A DNA stretch of 64,000 nt from an uncultured Lachnospiraceae bacterium (GTDB lineage: Bacteria > Bacillota > Clostridia > Lachnospirales > Lachnospiraceae): contig CAJTRA010000011.1 in NCBI GenBank assembly GCA_910578345.1, forward strand, positions 57,803 to 121,802, written 5' to 3'. Made by a program: the position numbers and the translations under genes. Below are positions 9,013 through 18,256 of the stretch, in pieces; the first letter of the stretch is position 1, and every line of letters begins with the position of its first letter. The notes beneath the pieces were generated by a model. It was not told where the DNA came from. It searched no databases and worked only from the letters and a program-made list of their open reading frames with translations.

Positions 9013-9492
9013 CTACGCTGTCATAAACATCTCATACGCCTGTAACGCCTGCTGCATCTGATAGTTGATATTCCCGCTGTCCGCACGTGCTGTCATCTCC
9101 AGTTTCTCTTCTGCCAAGGCGTCCTCTGCGCCTGCCGCTCCGGACAGGTCAAAATAAGCTGCCGGTACGTCCGCCGGATTCTTTGCTTCCTCTGCACCCG
9201 GCACAGCCTGCGCATCCATCGGTCTCATAATCCTGGCCGCATTGCTCTGGCCGCGCTGCATCTGCATCGCAAGCATCCCCCGGAAGTCAAGCGTCTGCCC
9301 TTTCCTTAGTGGGTTCTCATTGAGACTCTCATCCGTCAGCTCACTGTAATCGATCTTCTTATCCAGCACATCATCGGAAATCCTGGATAATTTATTCAAG
9401 CTGACCGCACTTACCATATTCGTATTATATACATATGGCCGAAAGCTTACCGCGCTCATCGCACCATATGCATTGACCGCTCCGATCTTCAT
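9013..9492 (-). CDS. Protein of unknown function (160 aa)
   Basis: No family recognised. The start at 9492 (MKIGAVNAYG) is preferred over an upstream in-frame codon because AGAGGG lies just before it. There is no signal peptide or membrane segment. The N-terminal 90 residues are polar with a repeated serine/asparagine character (YNTNMVSAVSLNKLSRI, LRKGQTLDFRGMLAMQMQRG). The middle is alanine/proline-rich and acidic, and the last 20 residues form a probable amphipathic helix (NINYQMQQALQAYEMF). It is the last gene before a terminator, about 90 bp after the DUF308 gene. Confidence 0.75.
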   Translation of the reverse strand: MKIGAVNAYGAMSAVSFRPYVYNTNMVSAVSLNKLSRISDDVLDKKIDYSELTDESLNENPLRKGQTLDFRGMLAMQMQRGQSNAARIMRPMDAQAVPGAEEAKNPADVPAAYFDLSGAAGAEDALAEEKLEMTARADSGNINYQMQQALQAYEMFMTA

Positions 9493-9582
9493 GCGTTCTT
9501 CCCTCTTTCTGTCAGAAATGTTTCCATCGTTTGCTATCTCTATTCTAGTACGTCTCCCGGAAAGATTCAAGGAGATTTTTCG

Positions 9583-10173
9583 TTACTCCACTTCTTCTGC
9601 CTCCACGCAAAGCGCCTCCGCTTCCTGCCGCATCACCTTGGCGGTCTTTGCGATTCGCGATACGATCCAGAGATCCGACACCCCGTCATAGATCAGGAAA
9701 AAGCCGATCAGCATGACTGCCGTATCCAGCGCCGCAAAGGGTCTGAAGATCAACAATGCCCCAAAGCCGACCGTGACCAATCCAAGAAGCAACGCCACCC
9801 ACCACTTATCATACTTCTCCTTGCACAGCGTAACCGTCTGCCGCAGATTATTCAATCCATGCACCGCGATCACGATTCCCACAATGATCGGTATGATCGC
9901 CAGTACTTTCTCCGGCTTAATCACGATCCATATTCCAACAACTGTGAAGATGATCCCTACAATCATGTTAATCTGCGTATACATGCTGCCGTCTCTGCCC
10001 AAGAAGCTCTCCGCCAGACGGATCAAGCCGCCCAGAATCAATACTGAACCAATGGCGATACATACAATGTGCATGGACATCCCCGGCCAGATTGCCAGCA
10101 CCAGGCCCAGTAAAATACAAAGCATTGCAGAGATCACTACATTTTTCTTCAGTTTCTTTAAGAAGTCTCCCAT
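9583..10173 (-). CDS. DUF308/HdeD-family membrane protein
   Basis: A 196-aa polytopic protein with about six hydrophobic segments arranged as repeated pairs with small loops (SMHIVCIAIGSVLILGGLI, TVVGIWIVIKPEKVLAIIPI, IVGIVIAVHGLNNLRQ), the pattern of HdeD-like DUF308 proteins. HdeD of enterobacteria is linked to acid resistance; the role in Firmicutes is not established. The C-terminus is a short acidic tail (EAEALCVEAEEVE). It sits between the VanZ-family gene and the 160-aa gene on the same strand. Confidence 0.85.
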   Translation of the reverse strand: MGDFLKKLKKNVVISAMLCILLGLVLAIWPGMSMHIVCIAIGSVLILGGLIRLAESFLGRDGSMYTQINMIVGIIFTVVGIWIVIKPEKVLAIIPIIVGIVIAVHGLNNLRQTVTLCKEKYDKWWVALLLGLVTVGFGALLIFRPFAALDTAVMLIGFFLIYDGVSDLWIVSRIAKTAKVMRQEAEALCVEAEEVE

Positions 10174-10241
10174 TGTGTCCCCTCCCCCTCTATTTTATTC
10201 CTTTTCCCGTACAAACACAACTTCTTCTGGAAAATCTTCCT

Positions 10242-10727
10242 CTACTTTTGTCCACTGTTATCGTTCCATCTCTTCATGCCTTTATAGATTCCAAACCCCA
10301 GCGCGGCTCCAAGACAGTTCAACAGGATATCATCCACATCGAATGCCCCAAACGCGCTGAATAGCTGGAACGTCTCTATTCCTAACACAAACGTGAAAGC
10401 ATTTACTAACATGACCGAGAGCTTCCATCCATCCTGGAATACCATTGGAAATAAGAATCCAAAGGGCACAAAAACCAGGATATTTCCGGCCAGATTCTCC
10501 ACGCTGTTCAGCTTATAGGCATAATCGATATACATTTTGATCGTATGAAAAGGCACAAAATTAGCCGTACCCAGTCCTTCCAGGATTACCCCTTTCTGCC
10601 AGGTATTGGCGATCGCCTGTAATTGCGCAAACGGATACTTGAAAATGATGACCTTGATGACCACTATGATATAGACACCAAAAAGGACTCTCAGGAATCT
10701 CTTGGATGTAACTCTGTTAATTATCAC
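10242..10727 (-). CDS. VanZ-family membrane protein
   Basis: A 161-aa membrane protein with about four hydrophobic segments. The family pattern NFVPFHTIKMYIDY precedes the second segment, NLAGNILVFVPFGFLFP forms the third, and an ETFQLF...FDVDDILLNCLGAALG stretch closes the protein. VanZ of Enterococcus gives low-level teicoplanin resistance, but such proteins are widespread and mostly uncharacterised. It starts 23 bp after the D-2-hydroxyacid dehydrogenase stop and is probably co-transcribed with it. Confidence 0.88.
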   Translation of the reverse strand: MIINRVTSKRFLRVLFGVYIIVVIKVIIFKYPFAQLQAIANTWQKGVILEGLGTANFVPFHTIKMYIDYAYKLNSVENLAGNILVFVPFGFLFPMVFQDGWKLSVMLVNAFTFVLGIETFQLFSAFGAFDVDDILLNCLGAALGFGIYKGMKRWNDNSGQK

Positions 10728-10750
10728 GTATTCTCCTTACCATTGACCAT

Positions 10751-11761
10751 TTATTTCCCATTGCCGCCGGTATGATCTCCCTTAATCTCCCATGGATTCT
10801 CTCTGCCTTCCATATAGCATTTACAACTCATCAGGGAATCCTTCACTACCGTCTCCACATAGTTTCTGGTATAGAAAGCCATATGGTGCGACACTGTCAC
10901 ATTCGGAAAACTTCTGAAAAGCGCAAGTTCCTTATTCTTTAATATATCCGATTTGTGGTCATAATAGTATAGTCCGAATTCATTTTCTACCACATCGAGG
11001 CCAGCCGCACCAATCTTTCCCTTCTCGACCGCCTCAATCAGAGCATCCGAGTCGATCAGCGCGCCTCTTGCCGTATTGATGATCACCACACCGTCTTTCA
11101 TCTGGCTGATCGTCTGCCGATCGATCAAGTGAAAATTATCCTCTGTCAACGGCGTATGCAGAGTAATCACATCTGCTTCTTTCCAGATCTGTGAAAGCGG
11201 CACATACGCAGCATACTGCTTCACTTTTTCTTTTTCATACAGATCATAGGCCAGGATGCGGCAGCCAAAACCAGACAGGTTTTCGATCACAGTCGCACCG
11301 ATCCTTCCCGTTCCGATCACTCCCACCGTCAGATCTTTCAATTCTCTGCCATTCAGTCCAGCCAGAGTATAATCCTGAAGAGCAGTTCTTCTAAGAATCG
11401 CCTCCATCTTACGGATTGACATGAGGATCAACATCACTGTATAATCCGCCACCCCATTCGGACCGTAGGGCGCGTTTCCAACTTTGATCCCCAATTTCCG
11501 TGCCGCCGCTAAGTCGATATGATCATATCCGATCGTCCTGGTCGTAATATATTCCACTCCATTGTCATGAAATGCCTGCAGCAGACCGGCGTCAATTTTG
11601 GAGGTGATCACATCCACGCATTGACTGCCCTTACATAAAGATACATTTTCCAGATCCGGCGCATCCGCACACAGCACTAGTTCGATTCCCAATTCCTCAG
11701 CATATTCTGCAAACAGGTCTTTCTCATCAAAAGCCCTGCAATTATATACGGTTACCTGCAT
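10751..11761 (-). CDS. D-isomer-specific 2-hydroxyacid dehydrogenase, D-lactate dehydrogenase-like
   Basis: A 336-aa NAD-dependent enzyme, most like D-lactate dehydrogenases (pyruvate to D-lactate). The Rossmann fingerprint is VGVIGTGRIG. The catalytic arginine lies in NTARGALIDS, the glutamate in VVENEFG, and the histidine in VSHHMAFYT. The C-terminal region with YYYDHKSDILKN matches the LdhA/VanH branch. It would reoxidise NADH during fermentation. The neighbour is a VanZ-family gene, but no D-Ala-D-Lac ligase or VanX is present, so a resistance role is unlikely. A purine-rich site (GGAAGAAGG) precedes the ATG. Confidence 0.9.
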   Translation of the reverse strand: MQVTVYNCRAFDEKDLFAEYAEELGIELVLCADAPDLENVSLCKGSQCVDVITSKIDAGLLQAFHDNGVEYITTRTIGYDHIDLAAARKLGIKVGNAPYGPNGVADYTVMLILMSIRKMEAILRRTALQDYTLAGLNGRELKDLTVGVIGTGRIGATVIENLSGFGCRILAYDLYEKEKVKQYAAYVPLSQIWKEADVITLHTPLTEDNFHLIDRQTISQMKDGVVIINTARGALIDSDALIEAVEKGKIGAAGLDVVENEFGLYYYDHKSDILKNKELALFRSFPNVTVSHHMAFYTRNYVETVVKDSLMSCKCYMEGRENPWEIKGDHTGGNGK

Positions 11762-11812
11762 CCTTCTTCCTTCTTTCCTTTGTTTTCCTTCTACGCGACT
11801 GTTCTTCTCTTC

Positions 11813-13111
11813 CTATTTCTTCTCACTCTTCTTGGAAATAATCTTCTTAATGATCAATGGCTCCTCTATCTTGATCTTGGCAGCTTCCTCCAGTTCACGT
11901 TCTTCCTCCTGAGCACTTTGCAGTTTCTTATGATAACTGGTCACTACCTCTCTCTCATATTCCTCCACGATCGCAATATCCTCCGGCCGGATCCTGCGGA
12001 ACTTATTAAACCCTGCCGCCAGGATCTGGATACTCTGTTTCGTCGTGTCAAAAACACCCTCTTCATAGAGATTGACGACAATAATACCAATCGGCACTGC
12101 AAGGATCATTCCCATCACTCCGGCGGCCTTATAGCCGATAAACAGAAGAAACAGGGTGGGAATGGCATCCATACCAATAGAATCTCCTACGATCTTCGGC
12201 TGGATTACCTGCCGCACAAGCTGTCCGGTACACCATATAATCAACAGACCCACAGCCATCTTATAATCATTGCTTAAGATTTCAATGACAGCCCAGGGAA
12301 TCATGACTGTACCCGTGCCAAACACCGGCAGGAAATCTAGAAAGGCAATCCCCAGCGCTACCAGCGGCGTATACCGGACCTTCAGGAAAAACAGCCCAAT
12401 CACCAGCATCAGGTAGATCCAGCACTCAATCTTGAACTGCGCCTTGAAATACCCGCCCACCGCATTCCGAAAGCTCCTGCGGATCAAGTCAAACCGGTAA
12501 AGCACTGCATCTGGCACATATTTCTTCATGATATTTGCCACATACCCCTTATCTGCCACGAAGAAGTAGGCAGAAAGAATACACATGATGATCCCCAGGA
12601 AGATATCGGGAAGCTGCTTTGCAACATTTCCCACCGCCTCAAAAGTCGGCGTGCCCACACTCTCGATCAGACCACCGAAATAGCTCCCCATCTCAGAACC
12701 GAGATTGTCTAAGGTTCTTTGCGTATCTGCAGGCAGTCTGTTGTAAAGCCCTTCCAGATTCGCTCCCACTTCATTAAATTCTGCGACAATGCTATCCCAG
12801 AGCATCGGCAGTTCATTGACGAAATTGACTCCTTCCTTCACCACCCGCACAACGATCACATAAACCAGGAGGATCACCACTGCCAGTACCGCAACAATCA
12901 CAATAACAGATGCGCCCTTGCGCCGCACTTTCAACTTCTCTTCAAAAAATCTTACCACCGGCGATGCGATCATGGCAATGATCCACCCTATGAGAAAAGG
13001 CATAAAGAAGATAATGCATCTGGGCAGAAGAAAAATACATAACAGAAGCGCCGCAAGCGCCGTGACCAGGTTCAAAATAACTTTCAGATACGTCTTAATC
13101 GATTGTCTCAT
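11813..13111 (-). CDS. AI-2E family transporter (UPF0118/YtvI-like permease)
   Basis: A 432-aa polytopic membrane protein. The start at 13111 (MRQSIKTYLK) is chosen because GGAGG lies seven bases before it; a longer frame would overlap the end of ysxC. Two N-terminal membrane helices are followed by a soluble segment, then a set of helices containing the family signature GTGTVMIPWAVIEI and VGDSIGMDAIPTLFLLFIGY. The family exports quorum signals in some proteins and exchanges Na+/H+ in others, so the substrate is not assigned. The C-terminus is a long charged tail rich in glutamate and lysine. Confidence 0.9.
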   Translation of the reverse strand: MRQSIKTYLKVILNLVTALAALLLCIFLLPRCIIFFMPFLIGWIIAMIASPVVRFFEEKLKVRRKGASVIVIVAVLAVVILLVYVIVVRVVKEGVNFVNELPMLWDSIVAEFNEVGANLEGLYNRLPADTQRTLDNLGSEMGSYFGGLIESVGTPTFEAVGNVAKQLPDIFLGIIMCILSAYFFVADKGYVANIMKKYVPDAVLYRFDLIRRSFRNAVGGYFKAQFKIECWIYLMLVIGLFFLKVRYTPLVALGIAFLDFLPVFGTGTVMIPWAVIEILSNDYKMAVGLLIIWCTGQLVRQVIQPKIVGDSIGMDAIPTLFLLFIGYKAAGVMGMILAVPIGIIVVNLYEEGVFDTTKQSIQILAAGFNKFRRIRPEDIAIVEEYEREVVTSYHKKLQSAQEEERELEEAAKIKIEEPLIIKKIISKKSEKK

Positions 13112-13139
13112 CTGTATTCCTCCCATAAAACGATTCCGG

Positions 13140-13745
13140 TCAAATACTCTCTTCATCCTCTTGCGCTATGATCTTATCCAACAGTTCATATATTTCCTCT
13201 CTTCCCTGCTTAGACAAAGAAGAATAGGGAATGATCGTCGTATCTTCCACCACGGCAAGGGCATCGCATATCATTTTCAACTGCTTCGCTGTCTGGCTTC
13301 TCTTGATCTTATCCAACTTCGTCGCAATTATGACGGGCTTATACCCCCTCTCCAGGATCCAGTCATACATAATACGGTCATTTTCAGAGGGCGCATGCCG
13401 GATGTCAATCAACAGAAAGACTGCCCGGATCTTCTTGGACTGATGCAGATAATCCTCAATCATTTTCCCCCACTGCGCCTTCACTTTCTCGTTAGCGGTG
13501 GCATAGCCATACCCCGGCAGATCCACAAAATACATCTGGCTGTTGATATTGTAATAGTTAATCGTCTGCGTCTTGCCTGGCTGAGAGCTGGTACGCGCCA
13601 ACGATTTCCGGTTCATAAGGCCATTGATCAAAGAGGATTTCCCCACATTACTCTTACCGGCAAATGCAATCTCCGGCAGCCTGTTTGCAGGCAGCTTGCT
13701 TGTGATGCCGCATACCGTTTCCAAATTAACATTCTTGATAACCAT
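13140..13745 (-). CDS. ysxC: Ribosome biogenesis GTPase YsxC/EngB
   Basis: A 201-aa TRAFAC-class GTPase needed for maturation of the 50S ribosomal subunit. The G1 loop is GKSNVGKSSLI, G3 is DLPGYG, and G4 is TKLD, in the normal spacing. The N-terminal PEIAFAGKSNVGKSS stretch is typical of EngB. It follows lon by about 40 bp, the same order seen in many Firmicutes (clpX-lon-ysxC). Confidence 0.96.
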   Translation of the reverse strand: MVIKNVNLETVCGITSKLPANRLPEIAFAGKSNVGKSSLINGLMNRKSLARTSSQPGKTQTINYYNINSQMYFVDLPGYGYATANEKVKAQWGKMIEDYLHQSKKIRAVFLLIDIRHAPSENDRIMYDWILERGYKPVIIATKLDKIKRSQTAKQLKMICDALAVVEDTTIIPYSSLSKQGREEIYELLDKIIAQEDEESI

Positions 13746-13785
13746 TCTTTACCCCTCTTTATACGGCAGCTGCAAGCTGTGCCGA

Positions 13786-16200
13786 CTATGCCTGCACCAA
13801 CACATATTCCACCACCTCATCCATACATTCTACCGTATAAATCTCTAAACCTTCTGTAATCTCTCCATCTAATTCCGCAATATCTTTCGCATTTTCCTTT
13901 GGCACCAGGACGGTATGTACCCCGGCTGTTTTGGCCGCCAGGATCTTTTCTTTCAAACCACCGATGGGAAGCACCCTTCCCCGCAGAGTGACTTCACCAG
14001 TCATTGCCACATCTGCCCGTACCGGCCGATCCGTCACGGCAGATAAGATCGCCGTTGCCATCGTGATCCCGGCTGACGGTCCGTCTTTCGGCACCGCTCC
14101 CTCCGGAATATGGATATGGAAATCCTTCGTCTGAAACAGATCGGCAGGAATATGGTACTTCTCTCCGACAGACCGCACATAGCTCATGGCGATCCGGGCT
14201 GATTCCTTCATCACATCTCCCATCTGACCTGTTAAGTCAATCTCACCTTCTCCCGGCATCACATTGACCTCAATCTGTAAGGTATCTCCACCCACGCTGG
14301 TCCAGGCCAGTCCACGGACGATACCCACTTCATCCTTCTTTGCGATTCTGTCTTTAACATATTTCGGCTTGCCCAGATACTGCTCCAGATTCTCTTCCGT
14401 GATCTCAACCGTCTTTCTTTCCGGGTCTTTTTCAGGAATTCGTCTTCTCTCCAGGATCTGCCTTGCTTCTTTGCGGCACACTGCCCCGATCTGACGCTCC
14501 AGGCCCCGTACCCCCGCTTCCCGCGTATACAGACTGATCATCGCCCGCAGCGCTTCGTCGGTAAATGTGATCTCTTCTTCCTTAATCCCGTTCTGATCCA
14601 GCGCCTTCTTCACGAGATGCTCTCTTGCGATATGAAACTTCTCGTTTGCCGTATAGCTGTTGATCTCAATCATCTCCATGCGGTCTAACAGCGGCCGCGG
14701 AATCGTGTCCGTACTGTTCGCTGTGGCAATAAAAAGCACCTCCGACAGATCCATCGGAATCTCCACATAGTGGTCTCTAAACGCGCTATTCTGTTCCCCG
14801 TCCAGCACCTCAAGCAGTGCGGCGCTGGGATCCCCTTTATAATCGCTGCCCACCTTGTCGATTTCATCTAACAGCAGCAGAGGATTCTTGACTCCCGCCT
14901 GTCTGACTGCATTTATGATCCTGCCCGGCATGGCGCCCACATAAGTCTTGCGGTGTCCTCTGATCTCCGCCTCATCCCGGATACCGCCCAGACAAATACG
15001 GACATATTTCTTATTGAGCGACTGAGCGACGCTTCTTGCAATCGATGTCTTGCCAGTTCCCGGCGGACCAACCAGACAGATGATCGGACTTCTGCCCTTG
15101 CCGGTCAATACGCGCACTGCAAGATATTCCAGGATCCGCTCTTTCACCTTATTCAGTCCGAAGTGATCCTCATTCAATATCCTCTCTGCCCGGACAAGAT
15201 CATGACTGTCTTTGGATGCCTTATCCCAGGGCAGTTCTAACAATGTCTCGATATAGGCCCGTTCCACCGCGCTCTCTGAGCTGCTGCCTGCAACATTCTT
15301 ATAGCGGCCAATTTCCTTTCGGATCTTCTCTTTTATTTCCTTCTTCGCTTTCAGCTTATTCACTGCCGCTTCAAACTGTTCTACATCTGAATCTGTATTA
15401 TTCTCTCCCAGCTCCTCTTTAATATAATATAGCTGCTCCCGCAGAATATACTCTCTCTGATGTTTGTCAATACGGCCTCTGATATTTTTTGCCAATTCAT
15501 TCTTGATTCGGACGACCTCTACTTCCTGCACCAGAATATCTGTCAAAACTTCAAAACGCTCCCGCACAGACACTGCGCCCAGAATCTTCTGCTTATCTGC
15601 CACCGAAAGCGGCATATTGATCGTAATACAGTCTAACAGTTCTCCTAACAGCATGATATTCTCAATCTGATCCGCCACAGCCTTGCCTACTTTCGGAAAA
15701 CAGGTATAATACGCCGCAAACGTTTCCTTGACTGTTCTGGTCATTGCCTCTTGTTCCACTTCTGAAATCCCTGTCATATCATCTTTTTCTACTGACAGTT
15801 CTGTCATGATATAACTGTTTTCCTGTACAAACCGGCACAGTCTCCCTCTTTCCTTTCCCTCCACCAGAACGCGCAGAACATGTCCCGGCAGCTTCGTCAC
15901 CTGCTTGATCACAGCAACCGTTCCAACCTCATAGACATCCTCAAACCCTGGTTCTTCCTGTCCTGCTTCCTTCTGGGTGACGACAAGCATTCTCTGGTCT
16001 GCCAGCATTGCCTGTTCCACCGCCTCGATTGATCTGTCCCTGCTTAAGTCAAAATGAATCACCATTCCCGGCAGGATCGACAATCCCCGGAGCGTCACTG
16101 TGGGTAGAATCTGTGTCTCTATTCCCATGATATTCTCATACGACATAGCGCCCGCGTTGATATCATTATAGTCTCTGTTATTCTCTGCTTCTCTGTTCAT
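13786..16200 (-). CDS. lon: ATP-dependent endopeptidase La (Lon protease)
   Basis: An 804-aa cytoplasmic AAA+ protease that degrades misfolded and regulatory proteins. After a polar N-terminal extension of about 30 residues comes the LON substrate-binding domain (LPTVTLRGLSILPGMVIHF), a coiled-coil helical region, and the AAA+ module with Walker A GPPGTGKTS and Walker B LLLLDEIDKV. The C-terminal protease domain has its catalytic serine in PKDGPSAGITMA and its lysine in GGLKEKILAAK. Its neighbours clpX and clpP encode the other main cytosolic protease. I saw no CIRCE-type repeat upstream; a hairpin separates it from clpX. Confidence 0.97.
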   Translation of the reverse strand: MNREAENNRDYNDINAGAMSYENIMGIETQILPTVTLRGLSILPGMVIHFDLSRDRSIEAVEQAMLADQRMLVVTQKEAGQEEPGFEDVYEVGTVAVIKQVTKLPGHVLRVLVEGKERGRLCRFVQENSYIMTELSVEKDDMTGISEVEQEAMTRTVKETFAAYYTCFPKVGKAVADQIENIMLLGELLDCITINMPLSVADKQKILGAVSVRERFEVLTDILVQEVEVVRIKNELAKNIRGRIDKHQREYILREQLYYIKEELGENNTDSDVEQFEAAVNKLKAKKEIKEKIRKEIGRYKNVAGSSSESAVERAYIETLLELPWDKASKDSHDLVRAERILNEDHFGLNKVKERILEYLAVRVLTGKGRSPIICLVGPPGTGKTSIARSVAQSLNKKYVRICLGGIRDEAEIRGHRKTYVGAMPGRIINAVRQAGVKNPLLLLDEIDKVGSDYKGDPSAALLEVLDGEQNSAFRDHYVEIPMDLSEVLFIATANSTDTIPRPLLDRMEMIEINSYTANEKFHIAREHLVKKALDQNGIKEEEITFTDEALRAMISLYTREAGVRGLERQIGAVCRKEARQILERRRIPEKDPERKTVEITEENLEQYLGKPKYVKDRIAKKDEVGIVRGLAWTSVGGDTLQIEVNVMPGEGEIDLTGQMGDVMKESARIAMSYVRSVGEKYHIPADLFQTKDFHIHIPEGAVPKDGPSAGITMATAILSAVTDRPVRADVAMTGEVTLRGRVLPIGGLKEKILAAKTAGVHTVLVPKENAKDIAELDGEITEGLEIYTVECMDEVVEYVLVQA

Positions 16201-16231
16201 AGATTACCCTTAAACTCCATAAATGGCAACA

Positions 16232-16257
16232 AACGCCGCCTGTATTTTGGCGACGTT
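16232..16257 (-). terminator. Hairpin between clpX and lon, weak terminator
   Basis: Minus-strand arms AACGTCGCC (16257-16249) and GGCGGCGTT (16240-16232) pair with one mismatch. Only a short, interrupted T stretch follows, so it may reduce rather than stop read-through from clpX into lon. Confidence 0.35.
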
Positions 16258-16272
16258 TTCCTAATCCTACTT

Positions 16273-17529
16273 CTACTCAGCACGCAGCAGCCTGTTGCGG
16301 TAGATGATCTTCGGTTTTCCCTTGCCATCCACAACATCCTTCGTCAAGACACACTCCGCTATATTATCATCCGACGGGATCTCATACATAACATCCATCA
16401 GAACGTCCTCCATAATGGAACGGAGTCCTCTGGCTCCCGTCTTACGCTCATAAGCCAGATGTGCAATCTCTCTCACCGCGTCTTCCTCGACTTCCAGCTT
16501 AACCTCGTCAAACTCGAACAGCTTCTTGTACTGTTTGATCAAGGCATTCTTCGGTTCCTGCAGAATGCGGACCAAAGCTTCCTGATCTAATCCATCCAGT
16601 GTGACCGTGATCGGCACGCGTCCGATAAACTCCGGGATCAATCCAAACTTCATCAGATCCTGCGACGACACTTCCTTCAGTACCGCGCCGATATCCTTAC
16701 TGCTCTTCTCAACAATCTGTGCGTTGAATCCAATGGAGTTACGATCCAAACGTTCCTCCACAATCTTCTCAAGTCCGTCAAAAGCGCCGCCGCAGATGAA
16801 CAGAATATTGGAAGTATCGATCTGGATCAACTCCTGATGCGGATGTTTCCTGCCGCCCTGCGGCGGAACGCTCGCCACCGTGCCCTCTACGATCTTAAGA
16901 AGCGCCTGCTGGACCCCTTCTCCGGATACATCTCTTGTAATAGACACGTTCTCGCTCTTCTTGGTGATCTTATCGATCTCGTCAATATAGATAATGCCAT
17001 ACTGTGCTCTTTCAATATCGTAATCAGCCGCCTGGATCAGTTTCAGCAGAATATTCTCCACATCTTCTCCGACATACCCAGCCTCAGTCAACGTCGTCGC
17101 ATCCGCAATCGCGAATGGTACATTGATGATCTTCGCCAGCGTCTGGGCCAGATAAGTCTTACCGGAACCGGTAGGCCCAACCATGATAATATTGCTCTTC
17201 TGGAGTTCCACGCCGTCGTCTTCCTCCGGCGCAAGCACTCTCTTATAGTGATTATAGACTGATACTGCCAGTACTTTCTTGGCGTCTTCCTGTCCGATCA
17301 CATAGTCGTCCAGAAACTTCTTGATCTCTACCGGTTTCAGGAGATTGATCTCCATCTCCTCCACTTCCGGCTCCTCTTCATACTCTTCCTCGATGATATC
17401 TGCACAGATGTCTACACATTCATCGCAAATATACACGCCTGCCGGGCCTGCGATCAATTTCCTGACCTGTCCTTGCGTCTTATTGCAAAAAGAACATCTC
17501 ACCTTATCATCAGAACTCTTTCCTGCCAT
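16273..17529 (-). CDS. clpX: ClpX, ATP-dependent unfoldase subunit of the Clp protease
   Basis: A 418-aa AAA+ hexamer subunit that unfolds substrates and feeds them to ClpP. The N-terminal zinc-binding domain has two cysteine pairs (CSFCNK and CDECVD). The Walker A is GPTGSGKTYLAQ, Walker B IIYIDEIDKI, and the sensor/box region GRVPITVTLDGLD. The IGF-type ClpP docking loop reads NSIGFNAQ in this protein. Length is normal for the family. It follows clpP by about 80 bp and precedes lon. Confidence 0.97.
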   Translation of the reverse strand: MAGKSSDDKVRCSFCNKTQGQVRKLIAGPAGVYICDECVDICADIIEEEYEEEPEVEEMEINLLKPVEIKKFLDDYVIGQEDAKKVLAVSVYNHYKRVLAPEEDDGVELQKSNIIMVGPTGSGKTYLAQTLAKIINVPFAIADATTLTEAGYVGEDVENILLKLIQAADYDIERAQYGIIYIDEIDKITKKSENVSITRDVSGEGVQQALLKIVEGTVASVPPQGGRKHPHQELIQIDTSNILFICGGAFDGLEKIVEERLDRNSIGFNAQIVEKSSKDIGAVLKEVSSQDLMKFGLIPEFIGRVPITVTLDGLDQEALVRILQEPKNALIKQYKKLFEFDEVKLEVEEDAVREIAHLAYERKTGARGLRSIMEDVLMDVMYEIPSDDNIAECVLTKDVVDGKGKPKIIYRNRLLRAE

Positions 17530-17611
17530 TTTAATGTTTCCATGCCTTTCTCTTCACTATTTAACGGCCATAAGGCGTTACAAAGCCTCACAGCCGCATA
17601 TGAAAGCCTGC

Positions 17612-18205
17612 CTAAACGGCACTGGCGTGATTCGTGATAATACGGTCAATCAGTCCATAAGAAAGCGCTTCCTCGGCCGTCTTCCAATTATCCCTCTCCG
17701 TATCCGCCATGATCACCTCGAAATCCTGCCCTGTATTCTGTGCCATGATTCTGGCCATCTTCTCTTTCGTGGCCAGAATATGCTTCGCTGTGATCTCGAT
17801 CTCTGTTGCCTGTCCCTGTGCGCCCCCTGCGGGCTGATGGATCATGATCTCCGCATTGGGAAGCGCCATTCTCTTGCCTTTCGTACCGCCTGCCAGAAGG
17901 AATGCCCCCATGCTGGCCGCCATACCGATACACACCGTATTCACATCACACTTGATAAAATTCATCGTGTCATAGATTGCCATTCCGGCTGTGATGACCC
18001 CGCCCGGACTGTTGATATACAGATGAATATCCTTCTCAGGATCCTCAGACTCCAGGAAAAGCATCTGCGCCACAATAACGCTTGCGGAAGCATCGTTTAC
18101 TTCCTCTCCCAGAAAGATAATCCTCTCCTTTAACAGTCTTGAATAAATATCGTATGAGCGTTCTCCCCTGGAAGTCTGCTCAATGACATAAGGTATTAAA
18201 GCCAT
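17612..18205 (-). CDS. clpP: ClpP, proteolytic subunit of the Clp protease
   Basis: A 197-aa serine peptidase forming the double-ring barrel. The start at 18205 (MALIPYVIEQ) is chosen because GGAGG lies seven bases upstream, inside the longer frame. Catalytic serine: CIGMAASMGAFLL; catalytic histidine: MIHQPAGGAQGQ; aspartate: MADTERDNW. All are in canonical order. It lies 51 bp after tig and before clpX, the common Firmicutes arrangement. Confidence 0.97.
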   Translation of the reverse strand: MALIPYVIEQTSRGERSYDIYSRLLKERIIFLGEEVNDASASVIVAQMLFLESEDPEKDIHLYINSPGGVITAGMAIYDTMNFIKCDVNTVCIGMAASMGAFLLAGGTKGKRMALPNAEIMIHQPAGGAQGQATEIEITAKHILATKEKMARIMAQNTGQDFEVIMADTERDNWKTAEEALSYGLIDRIITNHASAV

Positions 18206-18256
18206 GTTGATCCCTCCGTTTTGTTCCAAATATCTGCTTCGCTTTATCCTTGCCCG

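Noticed and set aside
10242..11761. VanZ-family gene next to a VanH-like dehydrogenase as a vancomycin-resistance locus
   Set aside because: There is no D-Ala-D-Lac ligase, VanX or two-component regulator nearby; both families are common outside resistance clusters.
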